Positions 1 to 9,300 of a stretch of 64,000 bases of DNA are shown piece after piece. Each line of letters opens with the position of its first letter. Position 1 is the first letter of the stretch. The position numbers were made by a program, and so were the translations under genes. Source of the stretch: Gorsachius magnificus (lineage: Eukaryota; Chordata; Aves; Pelecaniformes; Ardeidae); assembly GCA_034008185.1 (NCBI GenBank), contig CM067084.1, positions 63,688,599 through 63,752,598 of the forward strand, written 5' to 3'. The notes below the pieces were generated by a model, which was not told where the DNA came from, made no database searches, and was given only the letters and a program-made list of their open reading frames with translations.

Positions 1-158
1 GGAGAAGCTCAAAAAGTCCTTGAACAGTCTGAGCACTACTTGGCAACAACTAAAAACATCAGCATGTTATCAACATTCTTCTAGTACTAAATCCAAAGCA
101 CAGCACTATGCTAGCTTCTGTGAAGAAAATTAACTCTATCCCACCTGAAACCAGGACA
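1..158 (-). mobile_element. 3' LTR of endogenous retrovirus, partial (cut by window edge)
   Basis: On the minus strand this begins with TGTCCTGGTTTC and matches the beginning of the second LTR copy at 6322-6165. The two copies align without gaps over 158 bases with 6 differences. Only the first part of U3 is present; the remainder lies to the left of the window. The same orientation and the internal region between the copies show that this is the 3' LTR of the minus-strand provirus. The target-site duplication cannot be checked because the outer end is missing. Confidence 0.93.
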
Positions 159-171
159 TTATCCACCCCTT
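159..171 (-). promoter_or_regulatory. Polypurine tract of the provirus
   Basis: On the minus strand the bases just before the 3' LTR read AAGGGGTGGATAA, a purine-rich run directly abutting the TG of the LTR. This is where the plus-strand primer for reverse transcription is normally made. The assignment rests on position and composition; the last four bases are less typical. Confidence 0.6.
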
Positions 172-558
172 ATTCTATACCATTTGCGTCATGCTTAGGT
201 CCTACCCTTACAATACATTCCAATTAATCACCACCACCTTCCCATTTTGATATATATATACACAGATAGCATTCCCTTAGTCTATGGACCATCCCTCTGA
301 AATGTCCATTGGGTTCATCTAGTCCATGGTTTTGGGCTTCATCTGTTGTAACAGTCTTTCAGGGCAGGAGAATTGGGGTCCGGTGTTGGGTTGTTGCATG
401 CTGAAGTCAGGTCTGGTTCCATCCACTGCACTTCATCAGTTTCTTCAGAATTCATTCTTCTTAATCTGGGCGATTCTTACTGCTATACCATTGATAGGAT
501 ATACAGCAATAATAAAAATGACATATATTATACAGCAATTAACATCATACAATTCAGT
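172..558 (-). other. 3' non-coding region of the provirus, no env
   Basis: This stretch of about 390 bp lies between the end of the integrase frame and the polypurine tract. It has only short open frames, with no signal peptide, membrane segment or fusion-peptide pattern that would suggest an envelope gene. Absence of env is usual for ERV-L-type elements, so this may be the natural state and not a deletion. Confidence 0.65.
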
Positions 559-798
559 TCATTGGCTATTTTCACCCAAAATCAAATCCCTTTGAGGTAT
601 GCATTGGACTTCCCCGTCCTTCCGCATCACCCACCAAGTAGAGCCAGGTCCTTGAGCAAAAGCAATCCCACGGATGGGTTTGCCTTTACCTGAGGCAGGA
701 GGAACCCAGACTGTCTTCCCCAGCATATTTTTTACATGCACTACAGGGACTTTATCCCCTTCTACAGTACGTAAGAGGTTTGATTGGGCAGGGCCAGC
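559..798 (-). pseudogene. Integrase C-terminal part, after an in-frame stop
   Basis: This minus-strand segment continues the integrase in the same frame after the TGA at 801-799. It encodes about 79 residues and ends in TGA at 561-559. The part from roughly residue 20 onward (VHVKNMLGKTVWVPP, then a tryptophan pair near STWWVMRKDGEVQCIP) has the look of the small SH3-like DNA-binding domain that closes retroviral integrases. Known role of the family: this domain holds viral DNA ends and target DNA. It has no start of its own and would be made only by readthrough. It is the last coding block before the 3' non-coding region, as expected for an element without env. Confidence 0.8.
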
Positions 799-1275
799 TC
801 AGTTGGCAGATCCTCTAGTGTTGACTAACCAGGTAGCCTTTGCTAAATGTGTATCCCAATGTTTGAATGTTCCTCCACCCATTGCTTTCAGTGTAGTCTT
901 TAACAGTCCATTGTATCGTTCAATTTTCCCAGAGGCTGGTGCATGGTAGGGGATGTGATAGACCCACTCAATGCCATGCTCCTTGGCCCATTTGTCTATG
1001 AGGCTGTTTCGGAAGTGAGTTCCGTTGTCTGACTCAATTCTTTCTGGGGTGCCATGCTGCCATAGGACTTGTTTTTCAAGGCCTAGGATGGTGTTCCGAG
1101 CAGTGGCATGGGGCACGGTATATGTTTCCAACCATCCGGTGGTCGCTTCCACCATGGTGAGCACATAGCGTTTGCCATGGCGGGTTTGTGGGAGTGTGAT
1201 ATAATCAATCTGCCAGGCCTCTCCATATTTGTATTTCAGCCACCGTCCTCCATACCAAAGAGGCTTTAACCACAT
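799..1275 (-). pseudogene. Integrase catalytic core (DDE), frame-shifted from upstream pol
   Basis: This open frame of 158 residues carries the retroviral integrase core. The catalytic triad is visible: D24 in WQIDYITLP, D83 in IESDNGTHF and E119 in SGKIERYNG, giving the standard 35-residue gap between the second D and the E. The core inserts viral DNA into chromosomes. The frame is shifted against the upstream RNase H segment, which ends at 1266. The junction falls within the zinc-binding region, so the second CxxC cysteine of the HHCC motif is missing; a small deletion is likely. The ATG at 1275 is internal and probably not a true start. It ends in a TGA in frame with the C-terminal segment at 798-559. 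Confidence 0.9.
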
Positions 1276-2117
1276 TCATGGATAACCTGTGCAATAGCGT
1301 CCATGGTCAAGTCCACCCCTCGATCACGAGCCCATCTGTATGTTGCATCTCTTCCTTGATGGCCTGAGGTATCATGGGCCCACCGAGCTAGAAACAATTC
1401 ACCCTTATGTTGCCAGTCCAGATCCACCTGAGCCACTTCAATCTTAGTAGCCTGATCTGCCTGCTCGTTGTTTTGATGTTCTTCAGAGGCCCGACTCTTG
1501 GGTACATGAGCATCTACATGACGTACCTTTACAACCAAGTTCTCTACCCGGGTAGCAAAATCTTGCCACAATGCGGCTGCCCAAATGGGTTTGCCTCTGC
1601 GCTGCCAGTTGTTCTGCTTCCATTGCTGCAACCACCCCCACAGGGCATTTGCCACCATCCATGAGTCAGTATAGAGATAGAGCACTGGCCATTTTTCTCT
1701 TTCAGCAATATCTAAAGCCAGCTGGATGGCTTTCACCTCTGCAAACTGACTTGATTCACCTTCTCCTTCAGCAGTCTCTGCAACTTGTCTTGTAGGACTC
1801 CATACAGCAGCTTTCCACCTCCGATGCTTTCCCACAAGACGACAGGATCCATCAGTGAACAAGGCATATTGCTTCTCATTTTCTGGCAGTTTATTGTACA
1901 ATGGGGCTTCTTCAGCACGTACCACCTCTTCCGCTGGCGATATTCCAAAATCTTTGCCTTCTGGCCAGTCCATGATCACTTCCAAGATTCCTGGGCGACT
2001 GAGGTTTCCTATTCGAGCCCGTTGTGTAATCAGTGCGACCCACTTACTCCACGTAGCATCAGTTGCATGATGTGTAGAGGGGACCTTCCCTTTGAACATC
2101 CAGCCCAGCACCGGCAG
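1266..2117 (-). pseudogene. RT connection, RNase H and integrase zinc-finger segment
   Basis: This pol segment follows an in-frame TGA at 2120-2118. Counting from the CTG at 2111, RNase H begins near residue 80 and shows acidic catalytic residues D87 (LFTDGS), E125 (FAEVKA), D149 (YTDSW) and the D of NEQADQ, so the active site looks whole. RNase H removes the RNA strand during reverse transcription. After it comes the start of integrase: HDTSGH supplies the two histidines of the HHCC zinc finger and HEC supplies one cysteine. The frame then ends at TAA, where sequence has been lost or shifted. The next integrase block restarts in another frame at 1275. There is no independent start codon; in a functional element this is part of one polyprotein. 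Confidence 0.88.
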
Positions 2118-2870
2118 TCAGGGTGCCAGGAGGAGCTGTGCTTCAGTACCAATCACTTCTGAAGCAGCTCGAACCCCTTCATATGCTGCCAATATCTCTT
2201 TTTCAGTTGGAGTATAGCGGGCTTCGGATCCTCTGTATCCCCGACTCCAAAAGCCTAGGGGTCGGCCTCGAGTCTCCCCTGGTGCTTTCTGCCAAAGGCT
2301 CCAGGTAGGGCCATTCTCCCCGGCTGCGGTGTAGAGCACATTTTTTACATCTTGCCCTGCCCGGACCGGCCCAAGGGCTACTGCATGCACTATCTCCTGT
2401 TTAATTTGTTCAAAGGCTTGTCGTTGTTCAGGGCCCCATTTGAAATCATCCTTCTTCCGGGTCACTTGGTAGAGAGGGCTTACAATCTGGCTATAATTTG
2501 GAATATGCATTCTCCAAAAACCCACAATGCCCAAGAAAGCTTGTGTTTCGTTTTTGCTAGTTGGTGGAGACATGGCTGTTATTTTGTTGATCACATCCAT
2601 TGGAATCTGACGATGTCCATCTTGCCATTTGATTCCTAAAAACTGGATCTCCTGTGCAGGTCCTTTGACCTTACTTTGTTTTATGGTGAAACCGGCCTTC
2701 AGAAGGATTTGGACTATTTTCTTCCCTTTCTCAAAAACTTCTTCTTCTGTATTGCCCCACACAATGATGTCATCAATATATTGCGGATGTTCTGGAGCCT
2801 TACCCTGTTCCAGTGCTGTCTGGATCAGTCCATGGCAAATGGTAGGGCTGTGTTTCCACCCCTGGGGCAG
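2118..2870 (-). pseudogene. Reverse transcriptase palm and thumb segment
   Basis: This continues the same frame after the TGA at 2873-2871. Motif B-like residues LPQGWKHSPTICHG come first, then the catalytic box YIDD, encoded at 2780-2769. Downstream are the thumb and connection (FLGIVGFWRMHIPNYSQIV, ALGPVRAGQD). RT copies viral RNA into DNA in the particle. The catalytic aspartates of YIDD are intact. The segment ends in an in-frame TGA at 2120-2118, after which the RNase H part continues in the same frame. The break is therefore a point nonsense change, not an indel. YIDD in place of YMDD or YVDD is common outside lentiviruses and gammaretroviruses. Confidence 0.9.
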
Positions 2871-3713
2871 TCAATTCCAGGTGTACTGGATGCCCCTCCA
2901 AGTGAAAGCGAACTGTGGCCTGCACTCTGCTGCCAAAGGGATTGAAAAGAAAGCATTCGCAATATCAATTGTGGCATACCACTTGGCTGCCTTTGACTCC
3001 AGTTCATATTGAAGCTCTAGCATGTCTGGCACGGCAGCACTCAGCGGTGGCGTGACTTCATTCAGGCCATGATAGTCTACTGTCAGTCTCCACTCTCCAT
3101 CAGACTTTCTCACTGGCCATATGGGACTGTTAAAGGGTGATCGAGTCTTGCTGATCACTCCTTGGCTCTCCAGTCGACGAATCAGCTTATGGATGGGAAT
3201 CAGGGAGTCTCGATTGGTGCGATATTGCCGCCTGTGCACTGTTGTGGTGGCAATCGGCACTTGTTGTTCTTCAACACTCAGCAAACCCACAACCGAAGGG
3301 TCCTTTGAGAGACCAGGCAAGGTAGACAGCTGCTTAATTTCTTCTGCCTCCAAGGCAGCTATACCAAAAGCCCACCGGTACCCTTTTGGGTCCTTGAAAT
3401 ACCCTCTCCTGAGGTAGTCTATGCCCAGGATGCATGGAGCATCTGGGCCAGTCACAATGCGGTGCTTTTGCCACTCATTCCCGGTTAGGCTCACTTCAGC
3501 CTCCAATACAGTCAGCTCTTGAGATCCCCCTGTCACTCCAGAAATACAAATGGATTCTGCCCCTATATGGCTTGATGGCATTAGAGTACACTGTGCACCG
3601 GTGTCTATTAGAGCTCTATACTTCTGTGGGTCTGACGTGCCAGGCCATCGAATCCACACAGTCCAGTAAACCCTGTTGTCCCTTTCCTCCACCTGGCTGG
3701 AGGCAGGGCGCCT
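2871..3713 (-). pseudogene. Protease and N-terminal reverse transcriptase (pro-pol start)
   Basis: This is the first block of pro-pol, in the same frame as gag and directly following its TAG stop at 3716-3714. Numbering from the GTG at 3692, the aspartic protease active site is IDTGA with the aspartate at residue 30, and ILGID near residue 90 fits the second conserved protease motif. RT begins around residue 170 (SPIWPVRKSDGEWRLTVDY) and includes motif A, TIDIANAFFSIPL, with the first catalytic aspartate. The segment ends at an in-frame TGA (2873-2871). No ATG precedes the protease, which fits expression as a Gag-Pro-Pol fusion by stop-codon readthrough. Protease would cut the polyprotein. 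Closest family by general look is ERV-L (class III); I could not run a search. Confidence 0.9.
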
Positions 3714-5603
3714 CTAATCCTGGTCACTGTTGCTCATCATTTGTCTGTACGAGTCAGAAGTTCCTTCATCACAATCAGAATTAAGATCAGCCCTTCTATT
3801 TTGTCTGAAAAAACTACAGTCTGCCCAGTCTCTGGAAATTGCAGCAACAAGTTTCTTGGAAGAGCCCCCTTTTGTGTTTGTTTTTCTTTGCAACTCACGT
3901 ACTCGTGACTCTAGGGCCGAGGTAGGTTTTCCATCCCATTTCCTCATGTCCTCTCCATGGTCACGCAGGTAAAACCATAGAGTGCCCGGTGGTGTGTACC
4001 CTTGATATTCTTTTTCTTGAGCAGAAGGGCGCTTACTTCTGATGGCTGAGATACTGGTCTGTACAGGAGGGGAGTAGGGTATACGCTTTTCGAGTCGTTC
4101 AAACTTCCGGGACAGTTTCTTCACAGCCGAAACAAAGGGGGAAGAGATACTTTCTTCATATTCCCGGAGCTGGCCAGCCAATTCATCCACTGTTGGTCCC
4201 CGTCCAGTTTCCCAGCTCATCATTGCCCATGTGTTGGCAAATGATGTTGGTGCGCTCCGTAACAACTTCCGCCACATGGGTCGTGTGCACTGGACACTAT
4301 CTGGATCTTTGGGCAGCTGGTCATTGTCCAGGTCACTATAAATCACCTCCAGGACAGCCAATCCCCTCAGGTACTGGATGCCTTTCTCCACAGTGGTCCA
4401 TTTACCTGGGCAATATATGACATCTTCCTTGAAGGGATATCTTTCCTTCATGGCTGACAGTAGACACCTGCAGAGGCTGAGGATTTGTGTCCCTTTTCCA
4501 ATCGCTTTGTCAATGCCCCCTTCCCTAGAAAGGGATCCTAGTTGCTTGGCTTCCTTACCCTCAAGTTCCAGGCTGTTGGCCCCATTATCCCAGCATCGGA
4601 GTAGCCAGGTGACAATGTGCTCACCTGGATGACAGCTGAAATCTTTTCGGATATCTCGCAGCTCACTCAAGGATAGGGATCTGGTGGTTTCTGTCTTGTT
4701 TATGAGCTCTTCCTCCTCCTCTTGTGATGGCCCGGCTTTTTCATCCTCCCTTTCTAAAGGAGTTGACTTTCGCTTCCAAGATTTCTTCTTTTGTATAGGG
4801 GTGACTGATACTGGCACGGGTTGGTTTGTTGGAGTAGCCGCAGTGCACATCACTGGGGTTGGAGTAGCCGCAGTGGCTGTGGCCAGGGTTGGAGTAGCTG
4901 CAGTGGCTGTGGCCTTATCATCAGATCCAGAGACTTTCTCTTCCCTTTGGATGTATTGAATCATGTTGAACCGGGTTCGGTAAGCATGGGCCAGGCCCCA
5001 GCACATTGCAGTGATTTGTGTTTGCTTAGAATTGCCAGGGTGCCAGCATACCTTTTCCAAATATTGTACCAGTTTTTCAGGATTCTGCACTTGTTCAGGA
5101 GTGAATTTCCAAAACACTGGAGGTGCCCATCGTTCTAGGCATTTACCCATACTACCCCAAATACCCTGCCACTCATAACTATCCAGCCCTGGGGCAGACA
5201 TCTGGATGGTATTATTAAGTTGCTTACTAACTTTGGACAAAACTGAAACAATATTCCAAATAGATATCAATAGATATATCTTAACTATCCAAGGATGTTC
5301 AAGATACTGAAAAGTTATTGTAATGAAGGAGGAAACATCATCAAAGAAGGCAGAAAAAGTGCCATTCTGTATTTCCTCCAGAACAAACTTTTCAGAGTCC
5401 AATGTATAATTGCTAATATTCCCCGCAAGGTGGTACCCAAAGTGCAGCAAAGACTTCGACATGAAACCCAAATACCAGATAAAGCTTAAGGTCATTGTTT
5501 TAATAACAAGTTTCCCAAGCAAAACATGTTTAGTCACCGCAGAGCATAACAAACTGCAAAAACCAACACCAACTTTTAACAAGTACAGCAAAGGAGGGAG
5601 CAT
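3714..5603 (-). CDS. gag: Gag polyprotein of the endogenous retrovirus, intact frame
   Basis: This uninterrupted frame of 629 residues starts at the first ATG (5603); the frame is open upstream only to 5663, where a TAA lies. Three hydrophobic segments fill the N-terminus: about residues 3-23, 28-47 and 105-125. N-x-S/T sites at 62, 65 and 80 lie between segments two and three. Residues 231-259 are three copies of a ten-residue Ala/Thr/Pro repeat. A basic run (272-280) and an acidic run (284-299) follow. The stretch from about 310 (SELRDIRKDFSCHPGEH) to 520 is capsid-like by position, and a charged helical segment (KKLSRKFERLEKR) follows. I see no CCHC zinc knuckle. It ends in TAG, and protease continues in the same frame. 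Whether it is expressed today is unknown. Confidence 0.85.
   Translation of the reverse strand: MLPPLLYLLKVGVGFCSLLCSAVTKHVLLGKLVIKTMTLSFIWYLGFMSKSLLHFGYHLAGNISNYTLDSEKFVLEEIQNGTFSAFFDDVSSFITITFQYLEHPWIVKIYLLISIWNIVSVLSKVSKQLNNTIQMSAPGLDSYEWQGIWGSMGKCLERWAPPVFWKFTPEQVQNPEKLVQYLEKVCWHPGNSKQTQITAMCWGLAHAYRTRFNMIQYIQREEKVSGSDDKATATAATPTLATATAATPTPVMCTAATPTNQPVPVSVTPIQKKKSWKRKSTPLEREDEKAGPSQEEEEELINKTETTRSLSLSELRDIRKDFSCHPGEHIVTWLLRCWDNGANSLELEGKEAKQLGSLSREGGIDKAIGKGTQILSLCRCLLSAMKERYPFKEDVIYCPGKWTTVEKGIQYLRGLAVLEVIYSDLDNDQLPKDPDSVQCTRPMWRKLLRSAPTSFANTWAMMSWETGRGPTVDELAGQLREYEESISSPFVSAVKKLSRKFERLEKRIPYSPPVQTSISAIRSKRPSAQEKEYQGYTPPGTLWFYLRDHGEDMRKWDGKPTSALESRVRELQRKTNTKGGSSKKLVAAISRDWADCSFFRQNRRADLNSDCDEGTSDSYRQMMSNSDQD
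4827..4913 (-). repeat. 30-bp tandem repeat inside gag
   Basis: Three consecutive copies of a 30-bp unit code for ATATAATPTL, ATATAATPTP and VMCTAATPT (the last one residue short). The unit is in frame, so copy-number change alters only the length of an Ala/Thr/Pro linker before the basic run. The third copy is the most diverged. Confidence 0.85.
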
Positions 5604-5724
5604 GGTGCAGATCGGATAAAGTAAGATCAAGAACAAATGAATCAATTCGCGACCCACAACTGTTTAACAGATATAAATTCCTTAATATTCTCTGGTTACT
5701 CTGTCGTTATCTCAAGCCCTTCAT

Positions 5725-5742
5725 GCCCCACGTTGGGCACCA
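5725..5742 (-). promoter_or_regulatory. Primer binding site for tRNA-Lys
   Basis: The minus strand reads TGGTGCCCAACGTGGGGC. The plus strand therefore reads like the 3' end of tRNA-Lys(CUU) with CCA, matching 17 of 18 bases; the single difference is one G-to-A on the tRNA-like strand. The site lies 8 bases inside the LTR end as I place it. It sets the tRNA that primes minus-strand DNA synthesis. Confidence 0.85.
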
Positions 5743-5750
5743 AAAAGAAC

Positions 5751-6322
5751 TGTCGTGGTTTAACCCGGCTGGCAACTAAGCACCACGCAGCCGCTCGCTC
5801 ACTCCCCCCCCTCCCTCAGTGGGATGGGGGAGAGAATCGGGAAGGAGAAAAAGGTTAGAGCCGAGGGCTGAGATAAAGACAGTTTAATAAGAGAAAATAA
5901 TAATAACAGTAATAATGAGAATGATAACAAAATATACAGAATATACAAAACGAATGATGCACAATGCAATTGCTCACCACCCGCCAACCGATGCCCAGCC
6001 CGTCCCGAGCAGCGATCAGTACCCGAGCAGCGATCACTCTCCCCGCAACCCACCGACCGACTAAACCCCCCCGAGCATGACGTTCTATGGTATGGAATAG
6101 CTCTTTGGACAGTTTGGGTCCTAGCTGTGCTGTACTCCCAGCTTGTTATGCACCTGGCCGATCAGGAGAAGCTCAAAAAGTCCTTGAACAGTCTGAGCAC
6201 TGCTTGGCAACAACTAAAAATATCAGCGTGTTATCAACATTCTTCTAGTACTAAATCCAAAGCACAGCACTATGCTAGCTTCTGTGAAGAAAATTAACTC
6301 TATCCAAGCCGAAACCAGGACA
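5751..6322 (-). mobile_element. 5' LTR of endogenous retrovirus, complete
   Basis: This 572-bp LTR begins TGTCCTGG and ends ACGACA on the minus strand, and its first 158 bases recur at 158-1. The start of the sequence and the ATTAAACTGTCTTTATCTCAG segment are typical of an LTR that is very widespread in bird genomes, as I remember it. U3 is followed by a G-rich stretch (near 6070) and U5 carries the poly(A) signal at 5888-5883. I see no TATA box where one would be expected upstream of the likely cap site. LTRs drive transcription and supply polyadenylation; this one points leftward, away from the rest of the window. Confidence 0.93.
5883..5888 (-). promoter_or_regulatory. LTR polyadenylation signal ATTAAA
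   Basis: ATTAAA on the minus strand sits in the context TTATTAAACTGTC about 130 bases before the LTR end. It is the only good poly(A) signal in the right place in the LTR and should define the R/U5 region. Confidence 0.7.
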
Positions 6323-9300
6323 TACAGCTTTGACCTTTCCTGAAGACGTCTTCTCAATGACGAGAAGCTTTCTGGTTTTATATAACTGGTCATGTAATTG
6401 TAAGAATAGATGCATTTAAGGTATTTTGCCTTAGTTTGTAGAGAAATTAACTTTTTTTTTCCCAGTTGGAAACGTGTATTTCATATATGATCATTACTAA
6501 TGAGAATTTTTGAAAATTTAGCAGAGGGAGAAGAAATTGCTTACTCTGATAGAGAGAGTTCATACCATACTTTTCTATTTATGTGGAGTCCCCTAGGACT
6601 ATTAAAAACAGACTGCATATTATAATCTCTATTACTATTATAGGCTATGTATAGAACACCTACATCTGAGGTATGTTTCTGTAGTACTGAAGTATTTCAT
6701 GTCCATCAATTCCTTGAGCAGGAGCTGTTATTATATGCCTCTGTACAAAAAGGTACAAATATGACCACAGCAAATTCAGAATTTTACTCTAACACAAGCA
6801 TAAATAATAATAGCCACAGAGTGAGTAAACCCCAGTTTCCTTATCTTTATACATTACATTCTCCCCATCTAATCAGGGAACCCGAAAAAAAAAAAAAGTA
6901 TAGAAAGCTGGGATCTATTTTGTGGGGTTTTTTTTCTGTTATGTTGCTTGACAAAGAAATAGATCAAAATGTTTCATTTAAGAAACTACTCAGGAAAGTT
7001 AGAATATTGTCTTGGGCAAAGAGAATCCCAGTGATCACTGAAAAACACCCAGCTGGTGCGTAGCTGCGTAGCAGCAATGCCTGGGTTTGCAGTCCTGTGA
7101 GCAAAAGCGATTAAGAGCTCGCCTCTAGCCTTGCATTCCCACCTGTACTGGCACCAACATTCAGCTGATACCACAGTGAGGTGGGTGATGCTAGCAGAAA
7201 ACTAAACCTAGCAAAAAAAGTTTCTGCTAGTTCAGCTCCCCAAGCCAGCTCAGCACAGGATCAGACAGGCACCAGGGCTGATGTGGAGGACCAGGAAACT
7301 CAAAGCTGGGGATGAGGGGTGACGGAAGAAGCATCACCTTAGTTTGGCTAATATTGTTGTGGTATTACACCTTGACTCTTTAAGAAAGATGGAAATAAGT
7401 TTTCTGTTTGCAGCAGCAAAGGGTTTTTTGGGGCTTCAGGAGAAGCACCAAATCAGAGTCATTTTCCTCTGCAGGCAAGAGCAAAATGCCAAGTTTAGGT
7501 ATGATCGGGGGGTGGGGGAGAGGTTATCTATTGTTCTAAATATCTTTTTCTAGCTGCAGTACATGTACTGGCAAACAAATCATCCTCAGTTTTGAGGAGG
7601 ATCACTGCATCAGTGATCACTAGGACTTTCTGTGCCCATGGGGCTGTCAGCTAGCATGGGCACACAAGCACAGACCTGGCTCCAGGGGCTCCAGCTTGGC
7701 TGAAAAGCTGACTGTGTCACGGGTGTCTGCTCACCTCTCTCCCCTGCTGGAAAAAAGAAGTGAAGACACAGCCCTTTTAATTACAAGGGACCTACTGGAA
7801 GACTGCAGAAGGACCCCAAAAGTTGGGGGTCTTGGTCTTCCTAATTAAAAGATTTTATACTATTTCTAGAACTGTCAGCAAATGTGGCTGACAATGAAAC
7901 CTTCCTACTACGAGGGAGTGTTGGAGGGCCATTATATTTCACTCACTCTTTCTCACAGTTAAAACATTTCCATTTCTGTTTTGATGTCCTCTTTCCTTCT
8001 CTTTCCATTTCTCCTGCCATCTCTCAAAAATATAGAATAAACATCCAGCCTTTAATGATGACTTAGAGCAGTCAAATAGACTGTACAAAGTTAGGAAAAT
8101 ATAACCTTCTATCACATTAATTTTAATTATTGGCCACAGAAATATTTGTTTTCACCAAAGAGCTTTGACTTATGAAAAATAAATGAAGACATTTTTAATT
8201 GCAAACAGAAATATGTCTGTATTGGGTTGGTTTCAGTGTTAGCTATCGCTACTATTTTTATTTAATAGTACATTTTCATTGTTAAGTATTATTTCTGGTA
8301 CTCCTGAGGAGTTAGTAAGTTTAGCTGTTGTGTATATAGAGAGTAGAAAGATATATCTGGGTTGATTTCAACTGAGTCCTTTTTTCCTTTTGCATGCTTA
8401 CACAAGGTGCATAGCAATGGTGGTTTTTTTCATTACCAAACAGCTGCATTTGCGTTCATTTGGTTGCAAAGCTGTTTACTTTTGAAATTGCTTTATTAAT
8501 TGAAAAACTTGTAAATATTGGTAATGCCTCCTCCTACTGTAATTGCTACCACATTTTTATCCACATTCCCCTTACATTTGTTGCATATCAAGCCTGTTCA
8601 ACTACTTCAGTGAGAGGGAGTAAGATACTATAAAGAGGGAATAAGATGTTAAACCAGTATTAGTTAGTCTCATCTAATCCTTGGATCTCAAATGCTGATA
8701 GAAACATTAATGAACGGAGACCCTGACGATGTTTTCAGATCGGACTGCTTTACTCACATAGGGACACTCAGATCTAGAGAAGTTGCACCATGACTCTGAT
8801 TTAAATAGGCTTCATCTGACAAATCCAATCTGGATCCTATCACTCTGACAAAACTAAAAAATTACACAAGGCACTTGCTTTCTAACCATATTCTTTAATT
8901 TTTTAATCTCTAGATTGCATTTTCCACCAACCCTGAATTTGAAACTCTTTTATTTTTTTACTTTTTTTTTCTGCTTGGAAAATAAGAGATGGTCCTGATG
9001 CATAAGGTACATTTTTTTTATTTAGTGAAAGAAACACATCTGAAATCCTGAATAAATATAGAGCCCATTCTGCAAGCCCTCAATTCTTACTGGGAGCTCT
9101 GTTTGGAGGGCTTGCAGGATCGGTTCAGAGAATATGTGAGGAAGATAAGAAGGAAAAAAAAGAGGAGAGAAAGAGAGAGACTGAAAGGGATTTTGTGGAG
9201 ACAGAGATATATTAAACCAGACTATGCTTTCTATTTTCAGTAGACTAAGGAAAGTTCAGCTCTGACTTCAGAAAAAGGATTCAAAAGAAAACATGCAGCC

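Noticed and set aside
172..558. Possible env remnant
   Set aside because: Too short and without envelope hallmarks; ERV-L-type elements usually lack env.
2825..3007. Frame change in RT near 2871
   Set aside because: The minus-strand frame at 3007-2825 suggested a shift, but the RT coding frame continues in phase through the TGA; no indel is needed.
674..5138. Many plus-strand frames across the provirus
   Set aside because: They are antisense shadows of gag and pol, which show clear motifs on the minus strand.
5799..6053. Minus-strand frames of 60-84 residues in the 5' LTR
   Set aside because: They lie inside LTR sequence, show low-complexity Leu/Ser runs and have no known counterpart.
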